A DNA stretch of 64,000 nucleotides from Bryobacteraceae bacterium (GTDB lineage: Bacteria > Acidobacteriota > Terriglobia > Bryobacterales > Bryobacteraceae), in NCBI GenBank assembly GCA_025928545.1, contig JAICJH010000011.1, positions 56,998 to 120,997 of the forward strand, in the 5' to 3' direction. Of the stretch, positions 1-9,181 are shown in pieces. The position numbers and the translations under genes were made by a program. How positions within the stretch are numbered: position 1 is the stretch's first letter; the number at the start of each line of letters is the position of its first letter. The notes beneath the pieces are model-generated. The model worked only from the letters and a program-made list of their open reading frames with translations. It had not been told where the DNA came from and did not search any database.

Positions 1-840
1 GGGGTCGTATTCAATCACTTTGCCGAACTGGTGGTCCCCTTCTGCTATTTCCTGCCGCAGCCCATTGCCAGCATCGGTGCAATCCTCACAATTGTTTTCC
101 AGGCCTTAATCTTTGCCAGCGGCAATCTCTCCTGGCTGAATTTCCTCACCATCGTACTCGCCATTCCCGCTATCGATGGCCGCTGGCTTGCGAGCATTCT
201 TCCCATCCACCCGCTCCCCGTTCCGCAACCGCCTCCGCTGGTTTTTCGCGTGGCCGTTATCAGCCTCGCCGTTCTCATCTCATGGCTGAGTATCAACCCG
301 GTTCGCAACATGCTGTCTCGCCGGCAAGTCATGAACACCAGCTACAACCCCTTTCATCTCGCAGGCACTTACGGAGCATTTGGCGGCATCACAAGGCAGC
401 GGTTCGAAATTATCGTCGAAGGTACTTTGGATACCGAACTCACTTCCGCTTCCACCTGGCGCGAATACGAGTTTCGCGGCAAGCCTGGCGACCCGCAAAG
501 GCTGCCCCCGCAGATTGCCCCGTACCACCTGCGTCTTGACTGGCTGATGTGGTTCGCGGCTATGTCGAGCTATCGCGACCATCCGTGGTTCGTAAACTTC
601 ATGGCCAAGCTTCTTCAGAACGATAAACCGGTGCTGAGTTTGCTCCGCACCAATCCATTTCCCGGCCCGCCTCCGAAATACGTCAGAGCGATTCTTTACG
701 AGTATCATTTCGCCGACCCCGAAACTCACGCCCGTACCGGCGCCTGGTGGGTCAGAACTCTGGTCGGCCGGTATTTTCCACCCATTTCTCTGGATGATCC
801 GGATTTTCGCCGCATCCTGTCGCAGCAGGGCTGGCTCTGA
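1..840 (+). CDS. Lipase maturation factor family protein, 5' end outside the window
   Basis: The frame is open from base 1, so the N-terminal part lies upstream and only the last 279 residues are visible. The visible start reads HFAELVVPFCYF, then two or three hydrophobic segments (to about residue 105), one containing the family-like string SGNLSWLNFLTIV. A soluble C-terminal part follows with NPFHLAGTYGAFGGITRQR. This arrangement matches the lipase maturation factor (LMF1/LMF2-like) family of polytopic membrane proteins. The vertebrate members help fold secreted lipases in the ER; the role of bacterial members is not established. The stop codon is 2 bases before the next gene, so the two are probably cotranscribed. 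Family assignment is fairly sure, function is not. Confidence 0.82.
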   Translation, partial: GVVFNHFAELVVPFCYFLPQPIASIGAILTIVFQALIFASGNLSWLNFLTIVLAIPAIDGRWLASILPIHPLPVPQPPPLVFRVAVISLAVLISWLSINPVRNMLSRRQVMNTSYNPFHLAGTYGAFGGITRQRFEIIVEGTLDTELTSASTWREYEFRGKPGDPQRLPPQIAPYHLRLDWLMWFAAMSSYRDHPWFVNFMAKLLQNDKPVLSLLRTNPFPGPPPKYVRAILYEYHFADPETHARTGAWWVRTLVGRYFPPISLDDPDFRRILSQQGWL

Positions 841-842
841 GG

Positions 843-2234
843 ATGCCGGTCGCTCGCTATCGCGAGGCCTTCGTCATTGGCTCCGGCCCCAACGGCCTCA
901 CCGCGGCCATCACTCTCGCTCGCGCCGGTCTCCCTGTCACGGTCCTCGAAGCACAGGCCACAATCGGCGGAGGTGCGCGATCGGCGGAGTTGACCCTGCC
1001 CGGTTTCATGCACGATATTTGTTCAGCCGTTCACCCGCTGGCTCTTGCCTCTCCCGCATTTCGTGAAATGCCGCTCGCCGATTTCGGACTGCAGTGGATT
1101 CATCCTCCCGTGCCGCTGGCTCATCCACTAACCCTCAACCTTGCGGCCACGCTTGACGATCTCGATGACACCGCTCCGCTTTTTCGCGGTGCCATGCGCT
1201 ATCTCAAAAAACACTGGGACGAGCTTGTCAAGGATGTCCTTGCGCCGCTGCACCTTCCGCGGCATCCTCGGGTTGCAGCTTGTTTTGGCATGCTTTCAGC
1301 CTTGCCGGCAAATCGAGTCGCCCGAGCAGTTTTCCGGACTTCTGCCGCGCGGGCGTTGTTCGCCGGCATCGCCGCGCATTCCGTCCTGCCGCTGGAAAAG
1401 CCCGGGTCCGCGGCCTTTGGATGGCTGCTGGGGCTCGCGGCCATGTCTGTTGGCTGGCCGATACCTCGCGGTGGTTCCCAGATGATCGCCAACGCGCTGG
1501 CTGCCTATTTGAATACTCTGGGCGGCCAGATCCATGCCGGACAGGAAATCAGATCGTTGGCTGAGCTTCCACCGGAGGCCCTGATCCTTTGTGATATCTC
1601 GCCTCGGCAGCTGTTGCGGATTGCCGGCGGCCTGCTGCCGGATCTTTATTCCCGAAAGCTCGAACGGTACCGCTACGGCCCCGGTGTATTCAAACTGGAC
1701 TGGGCTCTCAGTGCCCCTATTCCGTGGCGAAATGCCGATTGCCGCAAAGCCGGCACCATCCACATTGGTGGTTCGCTGGAAGAAATTGCGGCTTCCGAGC
1801 GCGAGGCATGGGGCATGTCGCCTTCCAAACGCCCTTTCGTCTTGCTTGCACAGCCGAGTCTCTTCGACGCCAAGCGCGCGCCCGCAGGCAAGCACACCGC
1901 ATGGGCTTATTGCCATGTCCCGAACGGTTCGGCAGAAGATATGACAGAGCCTATCGAGGCTCAGATCGAAAGGTTCGCCCCCGGATTTGCAGGCGTCATC
2001 ATCGCCCGTCACAAAATGCCGCCGTCGGCTCTTCAGGCGCACAACGCCAACCTGATCGGAGGGGACATCGGCGGCGGCGCCGTGACCCTCGGTCAGCTGT
2101 TCCTGAGACCGACCTGCCACATGTATCGCACACCCTTGAACAACTTGTTCTTATGCTCCGCCTCTACTCCGCCAGGCGGAGGCGTACATGGGATGTGCGG
2201 TTATCACGCTGCCCGGGTTGCACTCGCATCCTGA
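843..2234 (+). CDS. CrtI-like NAD(P)/FAD-dependent oxidoreductase
   Basis: The 463-residue protein opens with a dinucleotide-binding Rossmann motif (GSGPNGLTAAITLARAG, residues ~12-28) followed by the acidic end of strand 2 (VLEAQ) and the GG motif (IGGGARS). This is the layout of phytoene desaturase-type and PYROXD2-type flavoproteins. The C-terminus keeps a second FAD-contact region with Gly-rich GGGVHGMCGYHAAR. It is somewhat shorter than typical carotenoid desaturases (about 490-550 residues), and no carotenoid genes (crtB, crtE) lie nearby, so a carotenoid role should not be assumed. A general cytoplasmic or membrane-associated amine/alkene oxidoreductase is the safest reading. Confidence 0.82.
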   Translation: MPVARYREAFVIGSGPNGLTAAITLARAGLPVTVLEAQATIGGGARSAELTLPGFMHDICSAVHPLALASPAFREMPLADFGLQWIHPPVPLAHPLTLNLAATLDDLDDTAPLFRGAMRYLKKHWDELVKDVLAPLHLPRHPRVAACFGMLSALPANRVARAVFRTSAARALFAGIAAHSVLPLEKPGSAAFGWLLGLAAMSVGWPIPRGGSQMIANALAAYLNTLGGQIHAGQEIRSLAELPPEALILCDISPRQLLRIAGGLLPDLYSRKLERYRYGPGVFKLDWALSAPIPWRNADCRKAGTIHIGGSLEEIAASEREAWGMSPSKRPFVLLAQPSLFDAKRAPAGKHTAWAYCHVPNGSAEDMTEPIEAQIERFAPGFAGVIIARHKMPPSALQAHNANLIGGDIGGGAVTLGQLFLRPTCHMYRTPLNNLFLCSASTPPGGGVHGMCGYHAARVALAS

Positions 2235-2282
2235 CCGCGCGCGCTTCCGGCGAACTGTATACTCGCCGAAGGGGGATTTGGC

Positions 2283-3311
2283 ATGAATCTGAACGTTCGG
2301 ATGTTGTACTCGGGCTTTCTCTTAATGGCAGCCAACCTCTGTGCGCAGCAAACTCCGGCCAAACCGGCCCTAACCTGCACGCCGCTCACACAGGAACATG
2401 CGGACGCCAGCGCCGGAACTCCGAACATCGGTCACGATGGGTCGCCGTTGCCTGGCATTCCCGCTCCCGATATCTCGCGCGGCTTCTCGGGAATTCCGCG
2501 CTCCGCTCAGCCCGCCCTCACCGCATCGCAGCGCCGGATTCAGGAATGCACTTATCACTTTGCGGAAGCCAACGCGGACATGCCTTACACACTGTTCGTT
2601 CCGTCAACCTACAACGCCGCGACGCCGTCGGCTCTGATCGTCGATCTTCACGGACTCAACATCACTCCGCTCCAGCAGATTCTCTTCGATGGCACAACGG
2701 ATTTTGCCGAACGCTTCGGCTTTATCGTTCTGTCGCCAATGGGCTACAACGTGTCCGCCGGTTGGGGAGGCCGCGTCGGTGTTCCAGTCGCGACAGCCCA
2801 GCTCAAGCCCGGCACTGACGTCCGCTATTCAGCCAGCGAATTAGCCGAACTCGATGCCGTAACTGCGTTGAAATTAATACGCGCCACTTACAACATCGAT
2901 AAGGACCGCATCTTTCTGATGGGCCATTCTCTCGGCGGTGCGGGCACTTATTATCTCGGCGGTAAATACAACGATGTCTGGGCCGGTCTGGCACCTGTCT
3001 CCGGAGCAACCGGCATCCCCGATGCCGCTGCGGCCGAACGCTACAAAGCCATTCCAATGCTGATCATGCACGGCGACAAGGATTCAATCGTGCCCGTGGT
3101 AACCTCCCGCCGCACCGTCGCCGCTTTACAAGCCGTGGGTGCTCCCCATATCTATCTGGAATTTCCCGGCATGGATCACGAATTCTGGATCCGCCGCGGA
3201 GCCGTCCACATGGAAAAGGTCTTTCTGTTCTTCAGTCTGCTTTCGAAAAGCGCGAACCCCGGCTTCGTCACTCCGGATATGGCTCCGCCGCCGGTCTCGC
3301 GCGGCCGCTGA
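2283..3311 (+). CDS. Secreted alpha/beta-hydrolase, PHB depolymerase/feruloyl esterase-like
   Basis: The N-terminus is a cleavable signal peptide (hydrophobic stretch ending LCAQQ, about 22 residues), so the protein is exported. The hydrolase core carries the nucleophile elbow GHSLGGAG (~residues 219-226), a probable catalytic Asp in MHGDKDSIVPV and a His in GMDHEFW, in the correct order for a Ser-Asp-His triad. The oxyanion-side segment DLHGLNITP resembles esterases of the PHB depolymerase/feruloyl esterase (COG3509/COG4099) type. Substrate is unknown; plant polysaccharide esters or polyester are plausible in soil. A purine-rich AAGGGGGA lies before the ATG. Confidence 0.82.
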   Translation: MNLNVRMLYSGFLLMAANLCAQQTPAKPALTCTPLTQEHADASAGTPNIGHDGSPLPGIPAPDISRGFSGIPRSAQPALTASQRRIQECTYHFAEANADMPYTLFVPSTYNAATPSALIVDLHGLNITPLQQILFDGTTDFAERFGFIVLSPMGYNVSAGWGGRVGVPVATAQLKPGTDVRYSASELAELDAVTALKLIRATYNIDKDRIFLMGHSLGGAGTYYLGGKYNDVWAGLAPVSGATGIPDAAAAERYKAIPMLIMHGDKDSIVPVVTSRRTVAALQAVGAPHIYLEFPGMDHEFWIRRGAVHMEKVFLFFSLLSKSANPGFVTPDMAPPPVSRGR

Positions 3312-3372
3312 CGCATCGAATCGCACTCCGCGGGGCCCACCTCTCGCGGTGCTGTTACCATCGGAATGAAGC

Positions 3373-4353
3373 ATGATCCAAACCCTCTTCGGCTCTGTAG
3401 AACAAGAGCCAACGCTGCTTGAAAAACTGAAAAGCGGTGTCCAGAAAACCCGTGAAGGCCTGGTTTCCCGCATCGAAGACGTCGTCTCCGGCCGCAAGGC
3501 GATTGACGCCGATCTTCTCGAAGAACTGGAGTACACCCTCATCAGTGCCGATATCGGCGTCGCTACCACCAATGAAATTCTCGAACGCATCCGCGAGCGA
3601 GTGGATCGCAAACTCGTCGGCGACTCCAGCGAGCTTCGCGGCCTGATTCGCGAATACCTGCTCGAAGTTCTGCAGACCAACGATCGTCCCCTTGCCTATG
3701 TGGAAAATCCTCCCGCCGTCATCATGCTGGTAGGCGTCAACGGGGCGGGGAAGACCACCACCATCGGCAAACTCGCCGCGCATCTGAAAGGTGAAGGCCA
3801 CAGCGTACTGCTCTGCGCCGCCGATACTTTCCGCGCCGCCGCCATCGAGCAACTGGAAGTCTGGGGCGAGCGTACCGGCATCCAGGTGATCCGGCAAAAT
3901 ACCGGCGCCGATCCCAGCGCCGTCATGTTCGACGCGCTATCAGCCGCCAAATCCCGCCAGACGGATTACGTCATCATCGATACGGCTGGCCGTCTTCAGA
4001 CCAAAACGAACCTCATGGCCGAGCTCGAGAAAATGCGCCGCACGGCCTCGCGCGTGATTCCCGATGCGCCTCACGAAGTCCTGCTGGTGCTCGATGCCAC
4101 AACTGGTCAGAACGGCCTCGAACAGGCCCGGAAATTCACCGAAGTATCCGGCGTCACCGGCATCGTCCTCACCAAACTTGACGGCACTGCCAAAGGCGGA
4201 GTTGTCGTCGCCATCGCGCGCGAGCTTGGCCTCCCCATCCGCTTCATCGGAGTCGGCGAAAAGATTGACGATCTGCTTCCCTTCGACCCGGAGGCTTTCA
4301 TCGATTCCTTATTTGCTGTCCAGGGAGCCGAGGCCGGCGGATCGCGGCCATGA
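3373..4353 (+). CDS. ftsY: Signal recognition particle receptor FtsY
   Basis: This GTPase is the SRP docking receptor that targets ribosomes making membrane proteins to the SecYEG translocon. At 326 residues it holds the NG domain only: the helical N domain (residues ~1-110), then G1 [18 protein letters not shown] (~118-135), [11 protein letters not shown] (G2 region), [16 protein letters not shown] (G3), and [10 protein letters not shown] (G4 and closing motif). The long acidic A domain of E. coli FtsY is missing, as in many bacteria. It overlaps ribD by an ATGA tetranucleotide, an unusual operon partner for riboflavin genes but clearly coupled. Confidence 0.97.
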   Translation: MIQTLFGSVEQEPTLLEKLKSGVQKTREGLVSRIEDVVSGRKAIDADLLEELEYTLISADIGVATTNEILERIRERVDRKLVGDSSELRGLIREYLLEVLQTNDRPLAYVENPPAVIMLVGVNGAGKTTTIGKLAAHLKGEGHSVLLCAADTFRAAAIEQLEVWGERTGIQVIRQNTGADPSAVMFDALSAAKSRQTDYVIIDTAGRLQTKTNLMAELEKMRRTASRVIPDAPHEVLLVLDATTGQNGLEQARKFTEVSGVTGIVLTKLDGTAKGGVVVAIARELGLPIRFIGVGEKIDDLLPFDPEAFIDSLFAVQGAEAGGSRP

Positions 4354-5462
4354 GTCGCGATTATATGGCCGAAGCCCTCGCTCTGGCCCGGCGCGGTACG
4401 GCACTCACCAGCCCGAATCCCATGGTGGGCGCCATCATCGTGAAGGACGATGAAATTGTAGGGCGCGGCTTCCATACCTGGTCGGAACTGAAACACGCCG
4501 AAATCCTGGCCCTCGAAGAAGCCGGCGATCGCGCCCGCGGCGCCACTATCTACGTCACGCTCGAACCCTGCGCCCACACTGGCCGAACCGGACCTTGCGC
4601 CGATGCGCTCATTTCGGCGGGCATAAAAAAGGTTGTGGTTGCCTCGACAGATCCCAACCCGCTTGTCGCCGGTGAAGGTCTTCGCAGGCTTCGCGCTTCC
4701 GGCGTAACAGTTGAAATGGCGGATGAACACCGTGAAGCCGCGGAAAAGCTCAATGAAGCGTTCCTGCACTTCATGCGCACCGGCAGGCCTCTCGTAACCC
4801 TCAAGAGCGCCTTAACGCTGGATGGCAAGATTGCGGCGCCTTATGACAACACCGGCTGGATCACCAGCGAGCGAGCCCGTACCCACGTGCAGGTCCTCCG
4901 CCATGCCTCCGATGCCATCATCACCGGAATCGGCACCGTTCTTTCCGACAACCCGTTGCTGACCGATCGCAGCGAGTTTCCCCGTGCCCGACCTTTGCTC
5001 CGCATAGTCCTCGATTCCACTCTTCGGATCTCGCCCAACTCGAAACTAGTCCAAAGCGCCGCGGGTGACCTGCTCATCGCAACCACTTCCGCCGCCTCCC
5101 CCGAGCGCCGCAAACTCCTCGAAGCACGTGGCGTCGAAGTGCGCAGTTTCGATGGGCCCCACGGACGTGTCGATATCCGCGACGTGATATCGCTCCTCGG
5201 TGAACGGCGTTGTCTCTCCGCCATGCTCGAAGCCGGCAGTATCGTGAACTGGGCTGCGCTCGAAAGCGGTGCGGTGGATAAAGTGTTTCTTTATTACGCG
5301 CCGAAAATTCTTGGCGGCCTCGAATCCCTGCCGATGGCAGGCGGAGCGGGCCGGCTCAGCCGTATCGACGCAATTCAACTTCACGGAACGACGCTTCATC
5401 CCATTCCTCCCGATGAATTTGCCGTCGAAGCCTGGCTGGTGAAGGAAGCGAAAAAAATCTGA
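4350..5462 (+). CDS. ribD: Bifunctional riboflavin deaminase/reductase RibD
   Basis: Converts the pyrimidine product of GTP cyclohydrolase II in two steps: deamination, then NADPH-dependent reduction of the ribosyl chain. The N-terminal cytidine-deaminase-like domain (residues ~1-145) has the zinc ligands HAE (~49-51) and [11 protein letters not shown] (~74-84). The C-terminal dihydrofolate-reductase-like domain starts at [16 protein letters not shown] and includes GWITSERAR. Length (370) is normal. The start ATG overlaps the ftsY stop, and the stop is 2 bases before ribE, so the three genes form one transcriptional unit. The other riboflavin genes ribBA and ribH are not in the window. Confidence 0.96.
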   Translation: MSRDYMAEALALARRGTALTSPNPMVGAIIVKDDEIVGRGFHTWSELKHAEILALEEAGDRARGATIYVTLEPCAHTGRTGPCADALISAGIKKVVVASTDPNPLVAGEGLRRLRASGVTVEMADEHREAAEKLNEAFLHFMRTGRPLVTLKSALTLDGKIAAPYDNTGWITSERARTHVQVLRHASDAIITGIGTVLSDNPLLTDRSEFPRARPLLRIVLDSTLRISPNSKLVQSAAGDLLIATTSAASPERRKLLEARGVEVRSFDGPHGRVDIRDVISLLGERRCLSAMLEAGSIVNWAALESGAVDKVFLYYAPKILGGLESLPMAGGAGRLSRIDAIQLHGTTLHPIPPDEFAVEAWLVKEAKKI

Positions 5463-5464
5463 TC

Positions 5465-6067
5465 ATGTTTACGGGAATTGTGGAAGAACTGGGTACGGTC
5501 AGGCAGGCAGGTTCGCGGCTTTCCATCAGCTGCGCCGCGGTCCTCGAAGACATGACCATTGGCGCCAGCATTGCAGTCAATGGCGTTTGTTTAACGGCGG
5601 TGGAAGTCCGCGAGGATGGCTTCACGGCCGACCTCGCGCCGGAAACGCTCGACCGCAGCAACCTCGGCGATCTGAGAGCCGGCGACGGCGTCAATCTCGA
5701 GCGCCCCATCACTCTCGCGGCTCGTCTGAGCGGCCACATTATGCAGGGCCACGTCGATGGCACTGCCGTCCTCGAAGAGCTCCGTGAGCTGCACGATGGC
5801 AACTGGGAATTGCGCGTCCGTATTCCGGAAGCGCTCGACCGCTACCTCGTCTTCAAGGGCTCCATTGCAATCGACGGTATCAGCCTCACTATCGCCGATA
5901 TCACTGACAGGCTGCTCCGGGTCGCCATCATCCCTCACACGTATTCGGCGACGAACATTGCAAAACGAAAACCAGGCGACCGCCTGAACATCGAGTGCGA
6001 CATGCTGGCCAAACACGTGGAAAAACTCCTGGCGCGCATTTCGCTGTCCGGCGCTACTTCAGACTGA
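5465..6067 (+). CDS. ribE: Riboflavin synthase alpha chain
   Basis: Dismutates two molecules of 6,7-dimethyl-8-ribityllumazine to riboflavin. The protein begins with the canonical MFTGIVEELG and consists of two tandem lumazine-binding barrels. The first contains ASIAVNGVCLTAVE and the second GSIAIDGISLTIAD, the expected internal duplication, joined by SGHIMQGHVDGTA. Length (200) is typical. It lies 2 bases after ribD. Its 3' end overlaps the convergent SDR gene by 14 bases, so no terminator can fit between them without lying in coding sequence. Confidence 0.96.
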   Translation: MFTGIVEELGTVRQAGSRLSISCAAVLEDMTIGASIAVNGVCLTAVEVREDGFTADLAPETLDRSNLGDLRAGDGVNLERPITLAARLSGHIMQGHVDGTAVLEELRELHDGNWELRVRIPEALDRYLVFKGSIAIDGISLTIADITDRLLRVAIIPHTYSATNIAKRKPGDRLNIECDMLAKHVEKLLARISLSGATSD

Positions 6068-6761
6068 GTCCGCCATCCACCGCGACCAGTTGCCCGGTAA
6101 TGAACCGCGTGCTCCTCATAAAGAACACCACGGCCTCCGCCACCTCGCTCCCGCTGCCCGCGCGCTTCGCTGGTGTGGCGGCAATAAATCGCTCAATCCG
6201 CTCATCCGTCTTATCGAACGGAATCACCCCTGGCGCGACCGTATTCACGCTGATCTTCGGCGCCCATGCTTTCGCCAGACATTTCGTCAGCATCACCACC
6301 CCGGCTTTGGACGCGCAATAATGCGCATGATCCTGCCACGGCCGCAGCGCGCCCAGCGAACTGATGTTCACGATATGGCCGCCGCCGCTCCCGAGCATCA
6401 ACCGCGCCGCCGCCTGGCATGAAAAGAAAACGGACTTCAGATTCACATCGTGAATAAAATCCCAATCTTTCTCTTCAATCGCCAGTGGATCGAATTGTGT
6501 GAACCGCGCTGCATTGTTGACTAACCCGTCGAGCCGGCCGAAGTGATGCGCCACCTCGTCCACCAGCGTGCGAATCTCCGCCACGCTCTCCAGATTGGCC
6601 TGAAAAACCGCGCCCCCGCATTCTTCCGCCGTAGCCCGAGCTTCGGTTTCAGAACCGTTGTAATGAATTGCCACCCGCGCTCCCTCGCCCGCCAGCGCCA
6701 GAGCGATCGACCGCCCAATTCGCTTCGCCCCGCCCGTAACCAGAATCACTTTGCCGTTCAT
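6054..6761 (-). CDS. SDR family oxidoreductase, pteridine reductase-like
   Basis: A 235-residue short-chain dehydrogenase with the cofactor motif VTGGAKRIGRSIA (residues ~7-19; the TGGAKRIG form is typical of the FolM/PTR1-like subgroup), NNAARFT in place of NNAG, catalytic Ser in IVNISS and the YCASKAG Tyr-Lys pair (~151-157), then VAPGVI. Substrate cannot be read from sequence; dihydropteridine reductase or 3-oxoacyl reductase activity are both possible. It is the last gene of a long minus-strand run, 12 bases after the MFS gene, and converges on ribE with a 14-base overlap. Confidence 0.85.
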   Translation of the reverse strand: MNGKVILVTGGAKRIGRSIALALAGEGARVAIHYNGSETEARATAEECGGAVFQANLESVAEIRTLVDEVAHHFGRLDGLVNNAARFTQFDPLAIEEKDWDFIHDVNLKSVFFSCQAAARLMLGSGGGHIVNISSLGALRPWQDHAHYCASKAGVVMLTKCLAKAWAPKISVNTVAPGVIPFDKTDERIERFIAATPAKRAGSGSEVAEAVVFFMRSTRFITGQLVAVDGGLSLK

Positions 6762-6773
6762 ACAAACGCCATC

Positions 6774-8063
6774 TTACGACGCCACCGGAGGCTCCGCCTT
6801 GATCTCCCTGTCGGCGCCAGGTTCAACCGCCTGCTCGGGAGGCTCGCGTAATTTGCCCCGCCAATCGGCCCACCACCAGAACAAAGCGGTCGTAGAACTG
6901 ATCACTCCGGACCACGCGCCGATCGTTGGTGCCGTGTATTTCATCGTGGCAAGCCCACCGCACATCATCGAAATCATCATCATCGACCAGGTAAGCGATT
7001 CCAGAGTGGCGAAAACGCGCCCCCTGTATCTGTCCTCCACGTGATGCAGCAATTGCGAAAAGTTCAGTACGGAACTGATGGCAACCGCCGCCCTGGAGAT
7101 CGCGATAAACACACAGGCCCATGCGATGGTCGGCATCTGGCTGAACAGAACATACGCGCCGCCGTGGATCAGATAGACAATTGGAATCGTTCGCTTGTAG
7201 CCTTTGAAACTAAGCCGCTTTCCCAGCCGGTAAGCAATGGCCGCTCCAATCAGCAGCCCGATACCCGCGAAGCCCCAGATGGTGCCGATGCCCGCGGCGC
7301 CAGCATGGAATACCTGTTCGCCGAAAAGGCTGAAAAGAATTTGGGCCGTCCCGCCACCGCTGGCCCAGCCAATGCTGATCATTGCCACGGCTGCCACCAG
7401 GGGGGTTGCCCGCATATAGCCCAGCCCTTCCCGATACTGCGCGAATCCGGTCTTCTCCTGCTTTTTCCGGCCTTCCGCACGAAAGCCACCCGGACGGCGC
7501 AGCCTCGAAATACAAAGCAGTGAGATGACGAACGAAAGTGAGTTGTACGTGAACGCCAGCTCATAGCCGGCCTGCACTCCCCTGGCAGCCAGCAGCGCCC
7601 CGATCGTGAGACACGCCCACGATGTGGTCTGCGTCATCGTATTCGCGGTGTGCAGTTCCTCCGGCGTTGCGATCGAAGGCAGCACGGACGAACGGCCGCT
7701 CGTAAAGAACGGCGAGGCGAACATCAACATCGCGCTGAGCCCGTACATCAGCCACTCGTCATTCCGGTGAATGCAAAGGATGAAGCCGAGGGCGATCACC
7801 GCCCGCAGAGCGTCGCTCGCCATCATGACGTGCTTGCGGTTCAGGCGGTCCAGCAGGACGCCCGCGATCGGCCCGGCACCCAGCATCGATACGGCGCGCG
7901 ACAGGAATACCAGGGTAACCACAACCCCCGGGTTGCGATGTGTCATCGCCAGGCTGAGCACCGCGATGTTATTGAAGTGGTCGCCGACCTCGCTGACCAC
8001 CTGACCGGCCCACGTATAGCGATAGTTCCGGTTATTCCGCAGCAGTTGGGTGAACGCGCTCAT
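6774..8063 (-). CDS. MFS transporter, EntS/DHA3-like
   Basis: This 429-residue integral membrane protein has roughly 12 hydrophobic segments. The N-terminus (LLRNNRNYRYTWAGQVVSEVGDHF) and the loop GVLLDRLNRKHVMM resemble the MFS_3 (enterobactin exporter EntS-like) subgroup of drug/metabolite exporters. The start ATG overlaps the menC-like stop by 4 bases, so it belongs to the mazG-GNAT-menC-MFS operon. If that operon handles N-acylated amino acids, this could be the matching exporter or importer; that is inference only. Confidence 0.87.
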   Translation of the reverse strand: MSAFTQLLRNNRNYRYTWAGQVVSEVGDHFNNIAVLSLAMTHRNPGVVVTLVFLSRAVSMLGAGPIAGVLLDRLNRKHVMMASDALRAVIALGFILCIHRNDEWLMYGLSAMLMFASPFFTSGRSSVLPSIATPEELHTANTMTQTTSWACLTIGALLAARGVQAGYELAFTYNSLSFVISLLCISRLRRPGGFRAEGRKKQEKTGFAQYREGLGYMRATPLVAAVAMISIGWASGGGTAQILFSLFGEQVFHAGAAGIGTIWGFAGIGLLIGAAIAYRLGKRLSFKGYKRTIPIVYLIHGGAYVLFSQMPTIAWACVFIAISRAAVAISSVLNFSQLLHHVEDRYRGRVFATLESLTWSMMMISMMCGGLATMKYTAPTIGAWSGVISSTTALFWWWADWRGKLREPPEQAVEPGADREIKAEPPVAS

Positions 8064-9181
8064 GCGGCGTTCGCGCTCACTGTTTCCTCTCGCACCGTTA
8101 CATGCCGCATAAAATCGTGGTCGATGGCGTACCCGAAGCCAGGTTCATCGCGCACAACAATGGTGCCGTGCGCGGTCGTTTCTACTTCCGGCTCGATAAT
8201 ATCCCGTTTCCAGTAGCGCTTGCTCGCCGAAACATCCCCGGGCATCGTGAAGTTCGGCAGTGTCGCCAGCGCAATATTGTGTGCGCGCCCAATCCCCGCC
8301 TCCAGCATCCCGCCACACCACACCGGTATCCCGGCGGCCTGGCACACGTCGTGTAGGCGCTTCGCCTCCCCGAACCCGCCAATCCGGCCCAGCTTGATGT
8401 TCACAATCCGCCCCGCCTTCAGCCGTATCGCCTGCTCTGCATGATGCGCCGTCCGGATGCATTCATCCAGACAGATCGGCGTCACCAGTTGCGCCTGCAG
8501 TTCCGCATGATCGATGATGTCGTCGTGAGCCAGCGGCTGCTCGATCATCGTCAGCCCGAACGCATCCAGCTGTTTCAGCAGCCCGGCATCCCCCAACGTG
8601 TAAGCGGAATTGGCATCGGCCATCAGCGGCGTCTTCGGAAATCGCTCGCGGACCCGCCGGATCACGTCCACATCCCAGCCCGGTTTCATCTTCATCTTGA
8701 TGCGCTGATATCCGGCCGCAAGTTCCGTCTCAATCTTCCCGATCAGTTCCTCGATGCTGTTCTGAATCCCGATCGACACGCCGCAGGGGATTTCCTGCCG
8801 GGCTCCGCCACCGATTTCCTTCCACAGCGGATTCCCGTGTAGCCGCGCCTGCAAATCCCAGACAGCCGCCTCAACGCCGCCACGCGCCATGTTGTGGCCG
8901 CGAATGTGTTTCGTCAGCGGATAAACATCCTCCGCGCTGCTTAACGCTTTGCCCGCCACTCGCGGCGCAACATAATCGTGCGCAATCGTCCATGCCGCCG
9001 CGGTCCATTCCTCGTTATAGAAGGGATGCTCCCCAGCCGTAATTTCGCCCCAGCCAGAGACGCCCTCGCTCACCACTTCCACAATAATGATGTTGCGCTC
9101 GTAAGTCCGGCTGAAACTCGTTTCGAAAAAATGAACCAGCGGCATTCGCAATTGCCGCAGCACGATTCGCTCGATCTTCAC
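8060..9181 (-). CDS. MenC/N-succinylamino acid racemase (enolase superfamily)
   Basis: A 373-residue member of the muconate-lactonizing/MenC subgroup of the enolase superfamily. The capping domain occupies residues ~1-125. The barrel carries the first catalytic lysine pair in IKMKMKPG (~166-173), metal ligands Asp in MADANSAY, Glu in MIEQPL and Asp in CLDECI, and the second-side Lys in NIKLGRIGG. This is a full catalytic set. The family includes o-succinylbenzoate synthase (menaquinone synthesis) and promiscuous N-succinylamino acid racemases. No other men gene is nearby, and the gene is coupled by ATGA overlap to a GNAT acyltransferase, which favours or at least permits the racemase role. 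Confidence 0.85.
   Translation of the reverse strand: MKIERIVLRQLRMPLVHFFETSFSRTYERNIIIVEVVSEGVSGWGEITAGEHPFYNEEWTAAAWTIAHDYVAPRVAGKALSSAEDVYPLTKHIRGHNMARGGVEAAVWDLQARLHGNPLWKEIGGGARQEIPCGVSIGIQNSIEELIGKIETELAAGYQRIKMKMKPGWDVDVIRRVRERFPKTPLMADANSAYTLGDAGLLKQLDAFGLTMIEQPLAHDDIIDHAELQAQLVTPICLDECIRTAHHAEQAIRLKAGRIVNIKLGRIGGFGEAKRLHDVCQAAGIPVWCGGMLEAGIGRAHNIALATLPNFTMPGDVSASKRYWKRDIIEPEVETTAHGTIVVRDEPGFGYAIDHDFMRHVTVREETVSANAA

Noticed and set aside
4250..4350. FMN riboswitch ahead of ribD
   Set aside because: ribD starts inside the ftsY stop, so there is no leader and no RFN-element sequence is seen.
5465..6761. Antisense regulation between ribE and the SDR gene
   Set aside because: The 14-base convergent overlap is common in compact genomes and gives no specific sign of regulation.
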